Assembly (NCBI RefSeq): GCF_016876135.2
Contig: NZ_JACAOD020000001.1
Location: 62,001 to 126,000, forward strand
Origin: Candidatus Phytoplasma meliae
GTDB lineage: Bacteria; Bacillota_I; Bacilli_A; Acholeplasmatales; Acholeplasmataceae
Length of the DNA: 64,000 nt
Direction: 5' to 3'
Shown here: positions 1 through 9,952 of the stretch, piece after piece
Position numbering within the stretch: position 1 is the stretch's first letter
How the letters are laid out: every line of letters starts with the position of its first letter
Program-made: the position numbers and the translations under genes
Notes under the pieces: model-generated
Seen by the model: only the letters and a program-made list of their open reading frames with translations
What the model was told of the DNA's origin: nothing
The model's database searches: none

Positions 1-2011
1 AAATATCAAGTTCTGCTTCTAAAGCTTTAGCTAAAATAAAATTTTTTCTTGGTAAAACTTTTTTACCCATTAACGTATTAAAAGTTTGATCAGCCTCTTG
101 CAGGGATTCCTCTTGAGTTAATGCTGTTAAAGCGTCTTGTAAAGTGACTTTTAAAAGGGTTCTTGTTTCTGGGTTCATCGTTGTTTCCCATAATTGATCA
201 GGATTCATCTCTCCTAAACCTTTATACCTTTGGAATCCCTCTTTAATATTGCGTTGTTCAGCAAAAGCTTGTTTATGTTGTTCTTCATAAAAATAAGTAA
301 TATTTTTGCCTTTTTGATATTTATATAAAGGAGGTCTTGCAAAATAAATATAACCTTTATCAATTAAAGTTCTAAAGTTTCTAAAAAAGAAAGTTAAAAG
401 TAAAGTTCTAATATGAGCACCATCAACATCGGCATCCGTCATAATGATAATCTTATGATAACGGATTTTTTCAAGAGGAAGCTCTTTGGTCTTGCCAATG
501 TTAATCCCGACCCCAATTGCTTGAATTAAGGATTTAATCTCTTTATTAGTTAGAATTTTAGAAGATTGCGTTTTTTCAACATTAAGGACTTTTCCGCGCA
601 AAGGAAGGATAGCTTGAAAGCCTGAGTCTCTTCCTTGCTTAGCAGAACCACCAGCAGAATCGCCTTCGACAATATATAATTCAGAAGATTGAGGATCTTT
701 ACTACGACAATCAGCTAATTTAGAAGCAAACCCTAAAGAATCAAGTGGTTTATTTCTAGTAATTTCACGAGCCCTTTTAGCCGCTAATCTAGCATTTGCT
801 GAAAGTAAACATTTGTCAATTATTTTTTTAGCGCTTTGAGGATGTTCTAATAAAAATTTTTCTAAAAATTCACCAAAAAGTTGTGATACAATAGCTCTTA
901 CTTCTACATTTCCTAATTTAGCTTTAGTTTGACCTTCAAATTGAGGATCTTGATGTTTTAAAGAAATAATAGCAGTGATCCCTTCTAAAATATCTTCACT
1001 CATTAAATGTTCGTCTTTTTTTAAAAGATTAAATTCTTTAGCATATTTTGAAATATTACGATTTAAAGCTAATTTAAACCCTTCTTCATGGGTTCCCCCT
1101 TCATGAGTGTGAATGTTATTAACAAAAGAGTAAATTTTTTGTGTTTGAGTATAATTTTGAACTATTTGGGGATCTGTTTCTGCATCTTTATCTGATTCTT
1201 GTATTTGTTGCTTTTTATTTTTTTGATCCACAGTATATTCAAAAGTAACTTCTAAGGCTAAACCAGGAAGCTCTTTTTCTAAATAAAAAACATCATGAAA
1301 AGGTTTTTGATGATGTGTTTGATCAACAAAATTAAGATAATCTTGTAAACCAGCTTCATGATAAAAACTAAAGCTAACAGCTTCATCTTTTCTTTTGTCA
1401 ATTAAATTTAATTTCAGCTTTTTATTTAAAAAAGATAATTGTTGCAATCTATCTTTTAAAATTTGTAAGTCATAAACAGTGGTTTCTTTAAAAATTTCAG
1501 GATCAGCTAAAAATTTAATAATAGTCCCTTTACGATTAGTTGGGCCAACGATTTCTAAAGGGGTAACCGGCACACCTTTTTCATATTTTTGATAATGGAT
1601 TTTTTTATCTAAATGAATTTCAACAGTAAACCAACTAGATAAAGCATTAACAACAGAAGCCCCCACGCCGTGAAGTCCGCCAGAAACTTTATAAGCAGAA
1701 CCATCAAATTTTCCACCTGCATGCAAAGTGGTTAAAATAGTTTCTACCGCTGGTTTCCCTGTTTTAGGGTGAATTCCTACAGGTATTCCTCGACCATTAT
1801 CAGTAACACTAATAACATCTCCTGGCATAATTTCTAAAGTAATTTCATTAGCGTGTCCTGCCAAAACTTCATCAATAGAATTGTCAACGATTTCCCAAAT
1901 TAAATGATGTAATCCTTTGGCAGCAGTAGAACCAATATACATTCCTGGTCTTTTTCGTACTGCTTCTAAACCTTCTAAAATCTGAATACTATCAGCGTTG
2001 TATTTTTTCAA
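1..2011 (-). CDS. gyrB: DNA gyrase subunit B (3' end cut by window start)
   Basis: ATPase subunit of type II topoisomerase; with GyrA it introduces negative supercoils. The reverse-strand translation begins KKYNADSIQILEGLEAVRKR and continues with PGMYIG, the GHKL ATP-binding region (DNGRGIPVGI, GGLHGVGASVVNAL), the TOPRIM motif EGDSAGGSAKQGRD and the metal-binding DADVDGAHIRTL. The last visible residues (LMGKKVLPRKNF then AELDI) match the extreme C-terminus of the family, so only a few codons are missing. The start is a TTG at 2009-2011, 11 bases after AAGGAG. The order gyrB-gyrA is expected beyond the window edge. A TTGACC/extended -10 promoter lies upstream at 2117-2147. Confidence 0.97.
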   Translation of the reverse strand, partial: MKKYNADSIQILEGLEAVRKRPGMYIGSTAAKGLHHLIWEIVDNSIDEVLAGHANEITLEIMPGDVISVTDNGRGIPVGIHPKTGKPAVETILTTLHAGGKFDGSAYKVSGGLHGVGASVVNALSSWFTVEIHLDKKIHYQKYEKGVPVTPLEIVGPTNRKGTIIKFLADPEIFKETTVYDLQILKDRLQQLSFLNKKLKLNLIDKRKDEAVSFSFYHEAGLQDYLNFVDQTHHQKPFHDVFYLEKELPGLALEVTFEYTVDQKNKKQQIQESDKDAETDPQIVQNYTQTQKIYSFVNNIHTHEGGTHEEGFKLALNRNISKYAKEFNLLKKDEHLMSEDILEGITAIISLKHQDPQFEGQTKAKLGNVEVRAIVSQLFGEFLEKFLLEHPQSAKKIIDKCLLSANARLAAKRAREITRNKPLDSLGFASKLADCRSKDPQSSELYIVEGDSAGGSAKQGRDSGFQAILPLRGKVLNVEKTQSSKILTNKEIKSLIQAIGVGINIGKTKELPLEKIRYHKIIIMTDADVDGAHIRTLLLTFFFRNFRTLIDKGYIYFARPPLYKYQKGKNITYFYEEQHKQAFAEQRNIKEGFQRYKGLGEMNPDQLWETTMNPETRTLLKVTLQDALTALTQEESLQEADQTFNTLMGKKVLPRKNFILAKALEAELDI

Positions 2012-2116
2012 AAGAATGAGTGCTCCTTTTTTAAGTTTATTTGATAATTTGCTTTTTTAGATAAATAGATAAAAAAATATAAAAATAAGACTATTTTATA
2101 ATTCCAATCTTAAGAT

Positions 2117-2147
2117 ATTATAGCATAAAATAAGTAGTCATGGTCAA
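2117..2147 (-). promoter_or_regulatory. Promoter of gyrB
   Basis: On the minus strand TTGACC (2147-2142) is followed 19 bases later by TATAAT (2122-2117), preceded by TGC, an extended -10. The wide spacer is compensated by the TGn element. It lies about 105 bases upstream of the gyrB TTG start. Confidence 0.6.
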
Positions 2148-2240
2148 AATATGTAGTTAAATATTTGAATTAATCGATTTTTGATCTTTATGTTTTTTAA
2201 TAGTGATATAGCAACGATAAATGATTTATAAGATTATTTA

Positions 2241-2270
2241 AAAAAGAAAAAACCATCGCCAATGATGGTT
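2241..2270 (-). terminator. Rho-independent terminator of pyrG
   Basis: The stem AACCATC/GATGGTT (2251-2257 with 2264-2270, loop GCCAAT) is followed on the minus strand by a T-rich tail (complement of the A-run at 2240-2250). It lies about 70 bases after the pyrG stop. Confidence 0.75.
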
Positions 2271-2338
2271 TATTTTATTGAATGCAAGCCTTCTTAAGGA
2301 TTGGCATTGATATCATCAAATAGTAACAACCCTTTTAA

Positions 2339-3985
<1,647 letters not shown>

Positions 3986-4078
3986 TTACAATATTACCAA
4001 AAATTTAAATATTTTTTCAAACAAACACGAAAGATAAGTGTCAGCGAAAGAGGAAAGTTAAAATTAAAATACACTTTA

Positions 4079-4948
4079 TTAAGCTATTTTTTTACCAATG
4101 ACTTCAGCAATTTGAATTTGAGTTTCCCAATTTTGTTGAGTATGTTTTAAAATACGAGAATCAAAAGATACAATATTTTTCTTTACTAAAATAACAACAG
4201 TAGAACCGCCGCATTCAAAAAAACCTTTTTCTTGACCTTTTTGAAAACTTTGACAAGCATGATTTTTAATTTTGCCGACCAACAAAGCTCCTACTTCCAT
4301 TTGAACAATTTGACCAAAATTTTTAGTTTGTAAAACACTATATTCTCTTGTATTTTCTTTAAAAATATTAAAACTTTGAAGAGCAATAGGATTTACTGTG
4401 TGCAATTTCCCTTTGATTTTATGAGGTTTCCCTACAAAAGTTCCTTCATCAACAAAAAGATAACGATGATAGTCATGAGGTTCTAAACGAAAAACCAATA
4501 AATAACCTTCTTGATATTGACTAGTCAATGATGGATTTTGCAATAAATCAGATAAACTATAATCAGTATTTTTAATACGGTAAAAAGCATTGTTGGTAAT
4601 TGGATAAATACTTAATTTAGCTTCACAAGGGCTAATAAAAGCAGCATTGTCGCGTTCAAAAGGAATTGTTTTATATTTTCTCGTAAAAAAATCATTATAA
4701 GATTTAAATTTATTTTTTTCAAAATTATTAATCATAATTTGATGTTTTTTAATAATTTTTTGGGCATACCGACAAGACCAAGGAGTGTACCAATATAAGG
4801 TGACCATCCACGAAATGGGTCTTGTAATTAATATTTTTACAAGAATTCTTTTTAAAAAATTTTTTTCTATATTGCGATATAAAAATTTTTGAATAGCGGA
4901 AGCAGAATCTTTAGTAATCGTTTCCCCTTGTAAATTAACAATTTTCAT
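4079..4948 (-). CDS. psd: Phosphatidylserine decarboxylase
   Basis: Converts phosphatidylserine to phosphatidylethanolamine at the membrane, the second step after PssA, which is encoded immediately upstream. The C-terminus carries ECGGSTVVILVKK; the GGST is the self-cleavage site that makes the pyruvoyl cofactor (LGST/GGST in the family). The central EPHDYHRYLF matches the conserved PHDYHR core. The reading frame stays open to a GTG at 4960, but the ATG at 4948 has a purine-rich GTGAG about 9 bases ahead and is preferred (289 residues; 293 from the GTG). It is 34 bases after pssA and probably cotranscribed with it. Confidence 0.93.
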   Translation of the reverse strand: MKIVNLQGETITKDSASAIQKFLYRNIEKNFLKRILVKILITRPISWMVTLYWYTPWSCRYAQKIIKKHQIMINNFEKNKFKSYNDFFTRKYKTIPFERDNAAFISPCEAKLSIYPITNNAFYRIKNTDYSLSDLLQNPSLTSQYQEGYLLVFRLEPHDYHRYLFVDEGTFVGKPHKIKGKLHTVNPIALQSFNIFKENTREYSVLQTKNFGQIVQMEVGALLVGKIKNHACQSFQKGQEKGFFECGGSTVVILVKKNIVSFDSRILKHTQQNWETQIQIAEVIGKKIA

Positions 4949-4982
4949 TTTTTTACTCACTTTAATGTATTTTTATACAATT

Positions 4983-5666
4983 TTATACATTCCAATTTAA
5001 CCATTTCGCAAATTTAAATATTAAAATAGATATGATCCAAAGGGTTCCTAAAACAGAAATGATAATTGTAATTTTTTTATTTTTGATTTTTTTTAATTCA
5101 ATTTTTTTAAAAAGAAATAAAAAAGTTAAAAGAAGAAGGCAGGCGAAATGAATCCAAAAAAAAATATTTTTATCAATTGATGACACGTTTTTAAAAATCT
5201 TTTGCAATAAGCCTAAACAAGGGAAAACAATGGCTGAAGTGGTAACAGGGACACCAATAAATTTTTGAACTTGGGAATGAGAAGTGGAATATTCCTCAGT
5301 TAACACATTGTAATAAGCTAATCTAATTAAAGCAGCTAAAACGTACAAACTCCAAAAAAACCAAATTATTTTAGGTATGTCTTGTGGATCATCTAATAAA
5401 GTATAATTAATAAAAACAGGCAAAATAGCAAAACTAATCATATCAGCTAAAGAATCAATTTGTACTCCATATTTTTTTTCCAATAAAGTGCGATTTTTTT
5501 TAGTTCTGCTGACCAACCCATCAAACATATCTAAAATTCCTGAAATTAAAAGAAAAATTAAAGAATATGAATATTTATGATAAACAGCAAATCCAATACC
5601 ACAAAACCCACTTATTAAATTTAGATAGGTTAAATAAGTAGTATAATTGTATAAACCTAAAAACAC
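4983..5666 (-). CDS. pssA: CDP-diacylglycerol-serine O-phosphatidyltransferase (phosphatidylserine synthase)
   Basis: Integral membrane enzyme that joins CDP-diacylglycerol and serine to give phosphatidylserine for Psd. The CDP-alcohol phosphatidyltransferase signature is visible: DG at about residue 50, then a GVQIDSLAD block giving the G-x3-D-x3-D part. Hydrophobic segments fill most of the rest. The frame is open to an ATG at 5678 without a ribosome site; GAGG six bases before a GTG at 5664-5666 makes that GTG the better start (227 residues). psd follows 34 bases later. With the pair, the membrane should contain phosphatidylethanolamine. Confidence 0.9.
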   Translation of the reverse strand: MFLGLYNYTTYLTYLNLISGFCGIGFAVYHKYSYSLIFLLISGILDMFDGLVSRTKKNRTLLEKKYGVQIDSLADMISFAILPVFINYTLLDDPQDIPKIIWFFWSLYVLAALIRLAYYNVLTEEYSTSHSQVQKFIGVPVTTSAIVFPCLGLLQKIFKNVSSIDKNIFFWIHFACLLLLTFLFLFKKIELKKIKNKKITIIISVLGTLWIISILIFKFAKWLNWNV

Positions 5667-5765
5667 ATTACACCTCATTTACTAATTTTTTAAAAGATTG
5701 TTTTCTTCATCATTTTAACCTTGGTATTTTTATTTCTTTTTTGCAAACTTTAAGCAGAAAGGAAA

Positions 5766-5804
5766 AATATAAAAAATCCTTTATACAACAAATGAATAAA
5801 GGAT
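5766..5804 (-). terminator. Rho-independent terminator of rpoE
   Basis: Perfect 9-bp stem ATCCTTTAT/ATAAAGGAT (5776-5784 with 5796-5804, loop of 11) followed on the minus strand by a T-rich tail. It lies 30 bases beyond the rpoE stop, and separates rpoE from pssA. Confidence 0.75.
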
Positions 5805-5833
5805 AAGAGTTCATAAATTTCTAAAAATAATGT

Positions 5834-6349
5834 TTATTTATCATAAAGATATTCATAATCATCAAATGAATCATCATAATTGTCATCTTTATCATCTGAT
5901 GTTTCATCAGTATTTTTTTTGGACTCTTTTGAATTATCTTGTTCATTTTCCAACAAATTATTTTCTGATTCATCCTGAGTATTAGAATCAGTTTTATCAA
6001 TTTCTGATTTATCAACCATAAAATCTACAAAATCTAAATTTTTAACTGTAATTTCATCAGGAGTAGATTCAAGTTGTTCCACATAAGGTTTTTCAAAAAA
6101 ATCTTTATCCCAATAGGCTTTATTATTTTCTTTAATAAGTAAAGAATGATCATCGCAAAAAACAAATTGACCACTTAAAGTAATGTCTAAATAAAGTTGA
6201 TTAATGGTTTGCGCATCTTTAAAATCTTTGATTTTATGTTTTTTACATGTTTGTTTTAATAAATCATAAATAGCAATAGGCTTATGTTGTTTTTGCATAA
6301 TTTCATAAGCAGTTTCTAAAAGTGATTTAGGGGTTTTTGTTATTTTCAT
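5834..6349 (-). CDS. rpoE: DNA-directed RNA polymerase delta subunit
   Basis: Firmicute/mollicute-specific accessory subunit that sharpens promoter selectivity and speeds RNA polymerase recycling. 171 residues: an N-terminal HARE-HTH fold of about 90 residues (LLETAYEIMQKQHKPIAIYD, then FVFCDDHSLLI) and an intrinsically disordered acidic tail rich in D, E and N that ends in a DDYEYLYD-type run. This two-part build is diagnostic. AGAGGTGAT lies upstream of the ATG at 6349. It sits about 100 bases after ybaB and has its own terminator. Confidence 0.9.
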   Translation of the reverse strand: MKITKTPKSLLETAYEIMQKQHKPIAIYDLLKQTCKKHKIKDFKDAQTINQLYLDITLSGQFVFCDDHSLLIKENNKAYWDKDFFEKPYVEQLESTPDEITVKNLDFVDFMVDKSEIDKTDSNTQDESENNLLENEQDNSKESKKNTDETSDDKDDNYDDSFDDYEYLYDK

Positions 6350-6451
6350 AATTCATGATCACCTCTTTTCAATAATTTTTTTTAATTTATCAGATTTGTT
6401 ATTATGTTAGCAACCCACACCAAAAAGCTTAATAGTTGCCAACCAAATAAG

Positions 6452-6736
6452 TTAAAATTCTGTTAAGTCAACTGATACTCGACCCATAATTTCTTTAGAA
6501 GTTTTTTCTAATTTCTTTAAAGCTGCGTTAAAGGCTAATAAAATACTTTCTTGTAATACTTCTGTATTATTATTTTTTTCAATAATAACATCTATTACTT
6601 GTTTTGTTCCTTGCAAAACAATAATAACATCGCCAGCTTTACCAATAAATTCTTGTAATTCTAATGTTCTTTGAGCGCTTTCAATTGCTTCTTGCATTTT
6701 TTGTAATTTTGTCAACATATTAGATTTAGTTTCCAT
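6452..6736 (-). CDS. YbaB/EbfC family nucleoid-associated protein
   Basis: Small dimeric DNA-binding protein; the gene follows dnaX in most bacteria, as here. About 94 residues from the ATG at 6736 (AAGAAGAAAC upstream); the frame extends to a TTG at 6760 with no good ribosome site. The N-terminal helix MLTKLQKMQEAIESAQRTL and the central GKAGDVIIVLQGTKQVIDVI strand region match the family. The usual next gene, recR, is not present; rpoE follows. Confidence 0.88.
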   Translation of the reverse strand: METKSNMLTKLQKMQEAIESAQRTLELQEFIGKAGDVIIVLQGTKQVIDVIIEKNNNTEVLQESILLAFNAALKKLEKTSKEIMGRVSVDLTEF

Positions 6737-6775
6737 GTTTCTTCTTTTATGAACCCCCAATTAACTCTTTATTTT

Positions 6776-8596
6776 TTAATTAATTATTTCTACTATATTT
6801 TTACCAAAAAAATCATAAGCTAATTGTACAATAAAAGGCGTTGGAATGGATGATGAAGGTTTAATTTTATAAAAATTAATATCCCAATTACAATTTATTA
6901 AAAAAACATCAATCGACTTATTGGAATTATTTTGCAAAAAAGTCCTTAAAGATTGCCAATCTTTTTCTAAAAGGCAAATATAATCTTTAATCAGTTCGCT
7001 TTTAGCATTTAAAAGATTAAGTACATCATCTTTCATAGTCTTTTTCAACATTTGTTGACAAGCTATTTTATCTTGATATACCAAAATCATTTCTTTCGTT
7101 TGACTCAAAGCCACTAATTTCCCTTTATATAAAAGTGTAGCAGTAGTTTTTTGAAACGGATGTTGATAACGATTTTTTAATTTATCCCAAGAATTGACAA
7201 TCATTTGTTTTTGAGATTGGTTATCTTGCAACAAAATATTATAAGCAGTCATCACTAAATCTTTAATCGAAGAGATATCATAATTTGGTGTTAGTGTTTG
7301 CTTCAATAATTGGGTTTTATTAGCATCGTTCAAAGGGATTTTTTCCAAAAGATTAGGATTTGTTGGATCACCCTTAATTAATGATTTAGCTAAGGGTTTC
7401 ACTTGTGCGCTATGAACCGTTTTAGTTGTTGTGAAATTTTGACTATCACCTAAAGATAAAGATACAGGATTTGAAAGCATTAAAGATTCTTTTTTAGGCA
7501 TTTTATGGTCAAACATACAAATTTGTAAAAAGGCGATTTCCACAAAAACTTTTTTTTGTACACTTTTTTTAAGATCTTGCTGTAATTTCATCAAAGTTTT
7601 AACAATGACATCAACATGATTCAAAGTATCATAATTTAAGGATAAGTGTTGGTTAGTTATAGTATTTTTAGTGTTTGTATTTTTCAAAGTAACTTGGTTA
7701 ACATCCGCTAAACGCAAGAAGAGATAATCTTTACAAGCAGTAATTAAATCAATAATTAATAATTCTAGATTTTTGCCCGCATCACAAGCTTTTTCTAATA
7801 ATTGCGAAGCTTTATGAGGTTGTTTGTCCACCAAGGCTTGCAACAAATTTTTTAAAAAGGTATCTGAAACAAGTCCTTTCACCTCTAAAACATCTTCTGA
7901 AGTGATTAAATTATTTTGATAAGAGCTGATTTGATCCAATAAGCTCAAAGCATTGCGCATACTACCTTCAGCATAATTAGCAATCGTTTGGCAAGCATCA
8001 TCAGTGATCACAATTTTTTCTAAATGAGTCACTTTTTGTAATTGCCCAATAATATCTTTTGATTGTAAATTTTCGAAAGCAAAACTTTGAGCTCGCGATA
8101 AAATAGTTTCTGGAATTTTATAAATTTCGGTCGTAATTAAAATAAAAACAACATGTTGCGGCGGTTCTTCTAATATTTTTAACAAAGCATTAAAGGCATT
8201 AGGAGTAAGCACATGAACTTCATCAATAACATAAATTTTATATTGTCCCACGTGAGCTTTATATTGGATTTTATCATGAATTTCTCTAATTTCATCAACT
8301 CCATTATAAGAAGCTCCATCAATTTCAATAACATCAGTATTAGTTGTCATATTATTTTGACACGACTGACATTGATTGCAAACATCTCCTGCTTGATTTT
8401 GCAAACAATTAATAGCTTTGGCAAATATTTTGGCTAAAGTAGTTTTGCCAGTCCCTTTGTTACCGCTAAAAAGATAACAATGATTAATCTTTTGATATCT
8501 AATAGCATTTTTAAGAATTTGGATAATGATTTTTTGACCGACAACATCTTTAAAAGTTTGAGGACGATATTTTCTATATAAAACTAAATAAGACAC
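6776..8596 (-). CDS. dnaX: DNA polymerase III subunit gamma/tau
   Basis: Clamp-loader ATPase of the replisome. From the GTG at 8594-8596 the protein starts (M)SYLVLYRKYRPQTFKDVVGQ, matching the family N-terminus exactly, and AAGGGGG lies six bases ahead of it; the longer frame (to 8629) is not needed. The order is Walker A GNKGTGKTTLA, a four-cysteine zinc site (CNQCQSCQ with a preceding Cys), Walker B VIDEVHVL, sensor 1, then a poorly conserved C-terminal tau part. 606 residues. The next gene is ybaB, 39 bases on. The upstream extended -10 at 8711-8719 is the likely promoter. Confidence 0.95.
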   Translation of the reverse strand: MSYLVLYRKYRPQTFKDVVGQKIIIQILKNAIRYQKINHCYLFSGNKGTGKTTLAKIFAKAINCLQNQAGDVCNQCQSCQNNMTTNTDVIEIDGASYNGVDEIREIHDKIQYKAHVGQYKIYVIDEVHVLTPNAFNALLKILEEPPQHVVFILITTEIYKIPETILSRAQSFAFENLQSKDIIGQLQKVTHLEKIVITDDACQTIANYAEGSMRNALSLLDQISSYQNNLITSEDVLEVKGLVSDTFLKNLLQALVDKQPHKASQLLEKACDAGKNLELLIIDLITACKDYLFLRLADVNQVTLKNTNTKNTITNQHLSLNYDTLNHVDVIVKTLMKLQQDLKKSVQKKVFVEIAFLQICMFDHKMPKKESLMLSNPVSLSLGDSQNFTTTKTVHSAQVKPLAKSLIKGDPTNPNLLEKIPLNDANKTQLLKQTLTPNYDISSIKDLVMTAYNILLQDNQSQKQMIVNSWDKLKNRYQHPFQKTTATLLYKGKLVALSQTKEMILVYQDKIACQQMLKKTMKDDVLNLLNAKSELIKDYICLLEKDWQSLRTFLQNNSNKSIDVFLINCNWDINFYKIKPSSSIPTPFIVQLAYDFFGKNIVEIIN

Positions 8597-8710
8597 TATC
8601 AACCCCCTTGGCATAACCATCTTTGTCATAATTGCGATATTAATAAATTTAATAAATAATCAAATTACACATATATATTAAATATTTACATATAAAAAAA
8701 TCTCTTAATT

Positions 8711-8719
8711 ATTATAACA
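8711..8719 (-). promoter_or_regulatory. Extended -10 element upstream of dnaX
   Basis: Minus strand reads TGTTATAAT (TGn plus TATAAT, 8719-8711), about 115 bases before the dnaX GTG. No good -35 is visible, which is usual for TGn promoters. Confidence 0.5.
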
Positions 8720-8974
8720 TATTATGAGAAAAAAATAAAAATACTTTTTGATTACTATCATTTTTAAATTATAAGTTTTATGATATTACAACATGATCTA
8801 CGATCAAAGGAGGCGCCCTTGATTATGCCGTGATAACTGAAACAGCGTTTTTGATTTATTTATAAATATTTTTAAGTTTATAAGAGCAAAGCTCATTAAT
8901 TAATAAATGATAGTAATTAGAATATGCTATTCTTTTTTATCAGTATAACTTTATTGTAACATAGCTAAGGCGCC
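8720..8974. other. Non-coding region with a GC-richer patch upstream of dnaX
   Basis: No gene is supported here. Around 8797-8855 base composition becomes clearly less AT-rich. A short stem, ATCAA-GG with CC-TTGAT and one bulged A, can form near 8806-8826. The plus frame across the patch reads KGGALDYAVITETAFLIYL and then stops, without a start codon, so it may be a gene scrap. It lacks the GGAAGCAGC loop of bacterial SRP RNA, although that RNA gene often precedes dnaX. Confidence 0.3.
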
Positions 8975-8997
8975 GTTAGACCAAAAAGTTGGACTTT
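8975..8997 (+). repeat. Left terminal inverted repeat
   Basis: Begins GTTAGACCAAAAAGTTGG and ends ACTTT; 23 bases that are the exact reverse complement of 9882-9904. Confidence 0.85.
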
Positions 8998-9193
8998 ATG
9001 AAAAATGGAAAAGTTTTTGCTTTCTATATGTATGTGTTACCGTTTGTTTCTAAAAACACATGTATAAAAAGTTGAGACAATGAGAATGGATGTTTTTTTG
9101 GTTGAAAGTTGGAAATTTGAAGAAGTTTTGTTTATTGGCGACGGCGACTTTCGTCGGTTTTGATGTTGGTTAAGATAGTCTTGTTTTTAAAAA

Positions 9194-9562
9194 TTATGGT
9201 CTTGAAAAAGATGGAGGAGATGGTGGTGGAGAAGCGTGGTAGTGAGCGGTAGGTTTTATGGTGCCAGCGTTGAACTGCATATCAAAGTTACCATTAAAAC
9301 CAAAACTGTCGGGTGTCCAAAAATTTTCTTCGTAATTGAATGATATTGGTGAACCTTGATAAAGGCGAGTATTATTGAAAATACTTAGTTCAATGCCGCG
9401 ATATAGTTCGTTGGTGTATAAAGTGCAATCTTGTTTGTTTAATAAATCTCTGACGCGATTGGCGGAATATTCAACATTCGGTTTGAAAACACAATTATCT
9501 TTCCAGTTTTGGAGTTTGGTGTCGTATTTTTGCCAATTTTTACATTGGATTTGTCGTTCGTT
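9194..9562 (-). pseudogene. 3' remnant of an unidentified gene inside the element
   Basis: An open frame of 122 codons ends at TAA 9194-9196. It has no start codon: the frame is closed by TGA at 9563-9565, and an ATG at 9564-9566 lies in another frame, as if one base had been lost or gained. The product contains EYSANRVRDLLNKQDCTLY and ENFWTPDSFGFNGNF and ends in a proline/serine-rich tail ASPPPSPPSFSRP. Codons are rich in GGC, CGC, GCC and ACC, unlike the AT-rich neighbours, which points to transfer from elsewhere. I do not recognise the family. A shorter plus-strand frame over the same DNA is its shadow. Confidence 0.45.
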
Positions 9563-9566
9563 TCAT

Positions 9567-9848
9567 AACATATAGAGTAGGAAACCAAAAAACTCAAACT
9601 AGGTGATTTCAACTTTTTCGGTTAACATATAGAGTAGAAAGCCAAAAAGCTTTTCTGGGTGATTTCAACTTTTTACTCTAACATATAGAGTAGGAAACCA
9701 AAAAACTCAAACTAGGTGATTTCAACTTTTTTGGTTAACATATAGAGTAGGAAGCCAAAAAGCCAAATTAGGACTTTTCAACTTTTTTGGCTAACATATA
9801 GAGTAGACAACCAAAAAAAACTTTTCTTTTAATTTGTCCTTTTCAATG
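9567..9848. repeat. Five tandem 56-57 bp hairpin-forming repeats
   Basis: Copies start at 9567, 9624, 9680, 9737 and 9793, each with AACATATAGAGTAG followed by a CCAAAAA block and, in copies 1-4, TTTCAACTTTTT or a close variant. Copy 3 forms a perfect 10-bp stem, AACCAAAAAA (9696-9705) with TTTTTTGGTT (9727-9736). Copy 4 keeps the stem with AGCC/GGCT (9753-9761 with 9784-9792), a paired change. Copy 1 has one mismatch; copies 2 and 5 have lost one arm. The right arm of each unit resembles the terminal inverted repeat of the element. Confidence 0.8.
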
Positions 9849-9881
9849 ACAATAAACTTGAATCAAAAAAACATTTTTTCA

Positions 9882-9904
9882 AAAGTCCAACTTTTTGGTC
9901 TAAC
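9882..9904 (-). repeat. Right terminal inverted repeat
   Basis: AAAGTCCAACTTTTTGGTC followed by TAAC; the exact reverse complement of 8975-8997. Confidence 0.85.
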
Positions 9905-9952
9905 TGAGTATTTTTTTATCATTCTCTTCACAAATATTTATATTTACTAATA

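Larger units (their letters stand above)
2012..2338. other. Intergenic region between gyrB and pyrG
   Basis: Non-coding. It holds the gyrB promoter (2117-2147) and the pyrG terminator (2241-2270). I see no further gene or structured RNA in it. Confidence 0.6.
8975..9904. mobile_element. Inverted-repeat-bounded element, about 930 bp, no intact transposase
   Basis: The element is framed by 23-bp perfect inverted repeats (8975-8997 and 9882-9904); similarity continues imperfectly for about another ten bases inwards. Inside are a 5'-truncated gene remnant on the minus strand (9194-9562) and five tandem hairpin repeats (9567-9848). No target-site duplication is obvious at the outer edges. The layout suggests a non-autonomous or decayed transposable element, but the family is not recognised. 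It sits between dnaX and the split AAA+/M41 cassette. Confidence 0.5.

Noticed and set aside
5821..6015. 64-codon minus-strand frame inside rpoE
   Set aside because: Shadow of the acidic tail of the delta subunit in another frame.
7540..7600. Programmed frameshift in dnaX at A7/A8 runs giving a short gamma form
   Set aside because: The runs exist, but there is no upstream SD-like stimulator plus downstream stem in the E. coli arrangement; A-runs are common in this genome.
8640..8974. SRP (4.5S) RNA gene upstream of dnaX
   Set aside because: The conserved GGAAGCAGC-type loop and a long hairpin are not present.
9375..9575. 66-codon plus-strand frame in the element
   Set aside because: It is the antisense shadow of the 9194-9562 remnant, which has the protein-like composition; the plus frame has no ribosome site.
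9567..9848. CRISPR-like array
   Set aside because: The units are similar over their whole length, with no unique spacers, and no cas gene is in the window.
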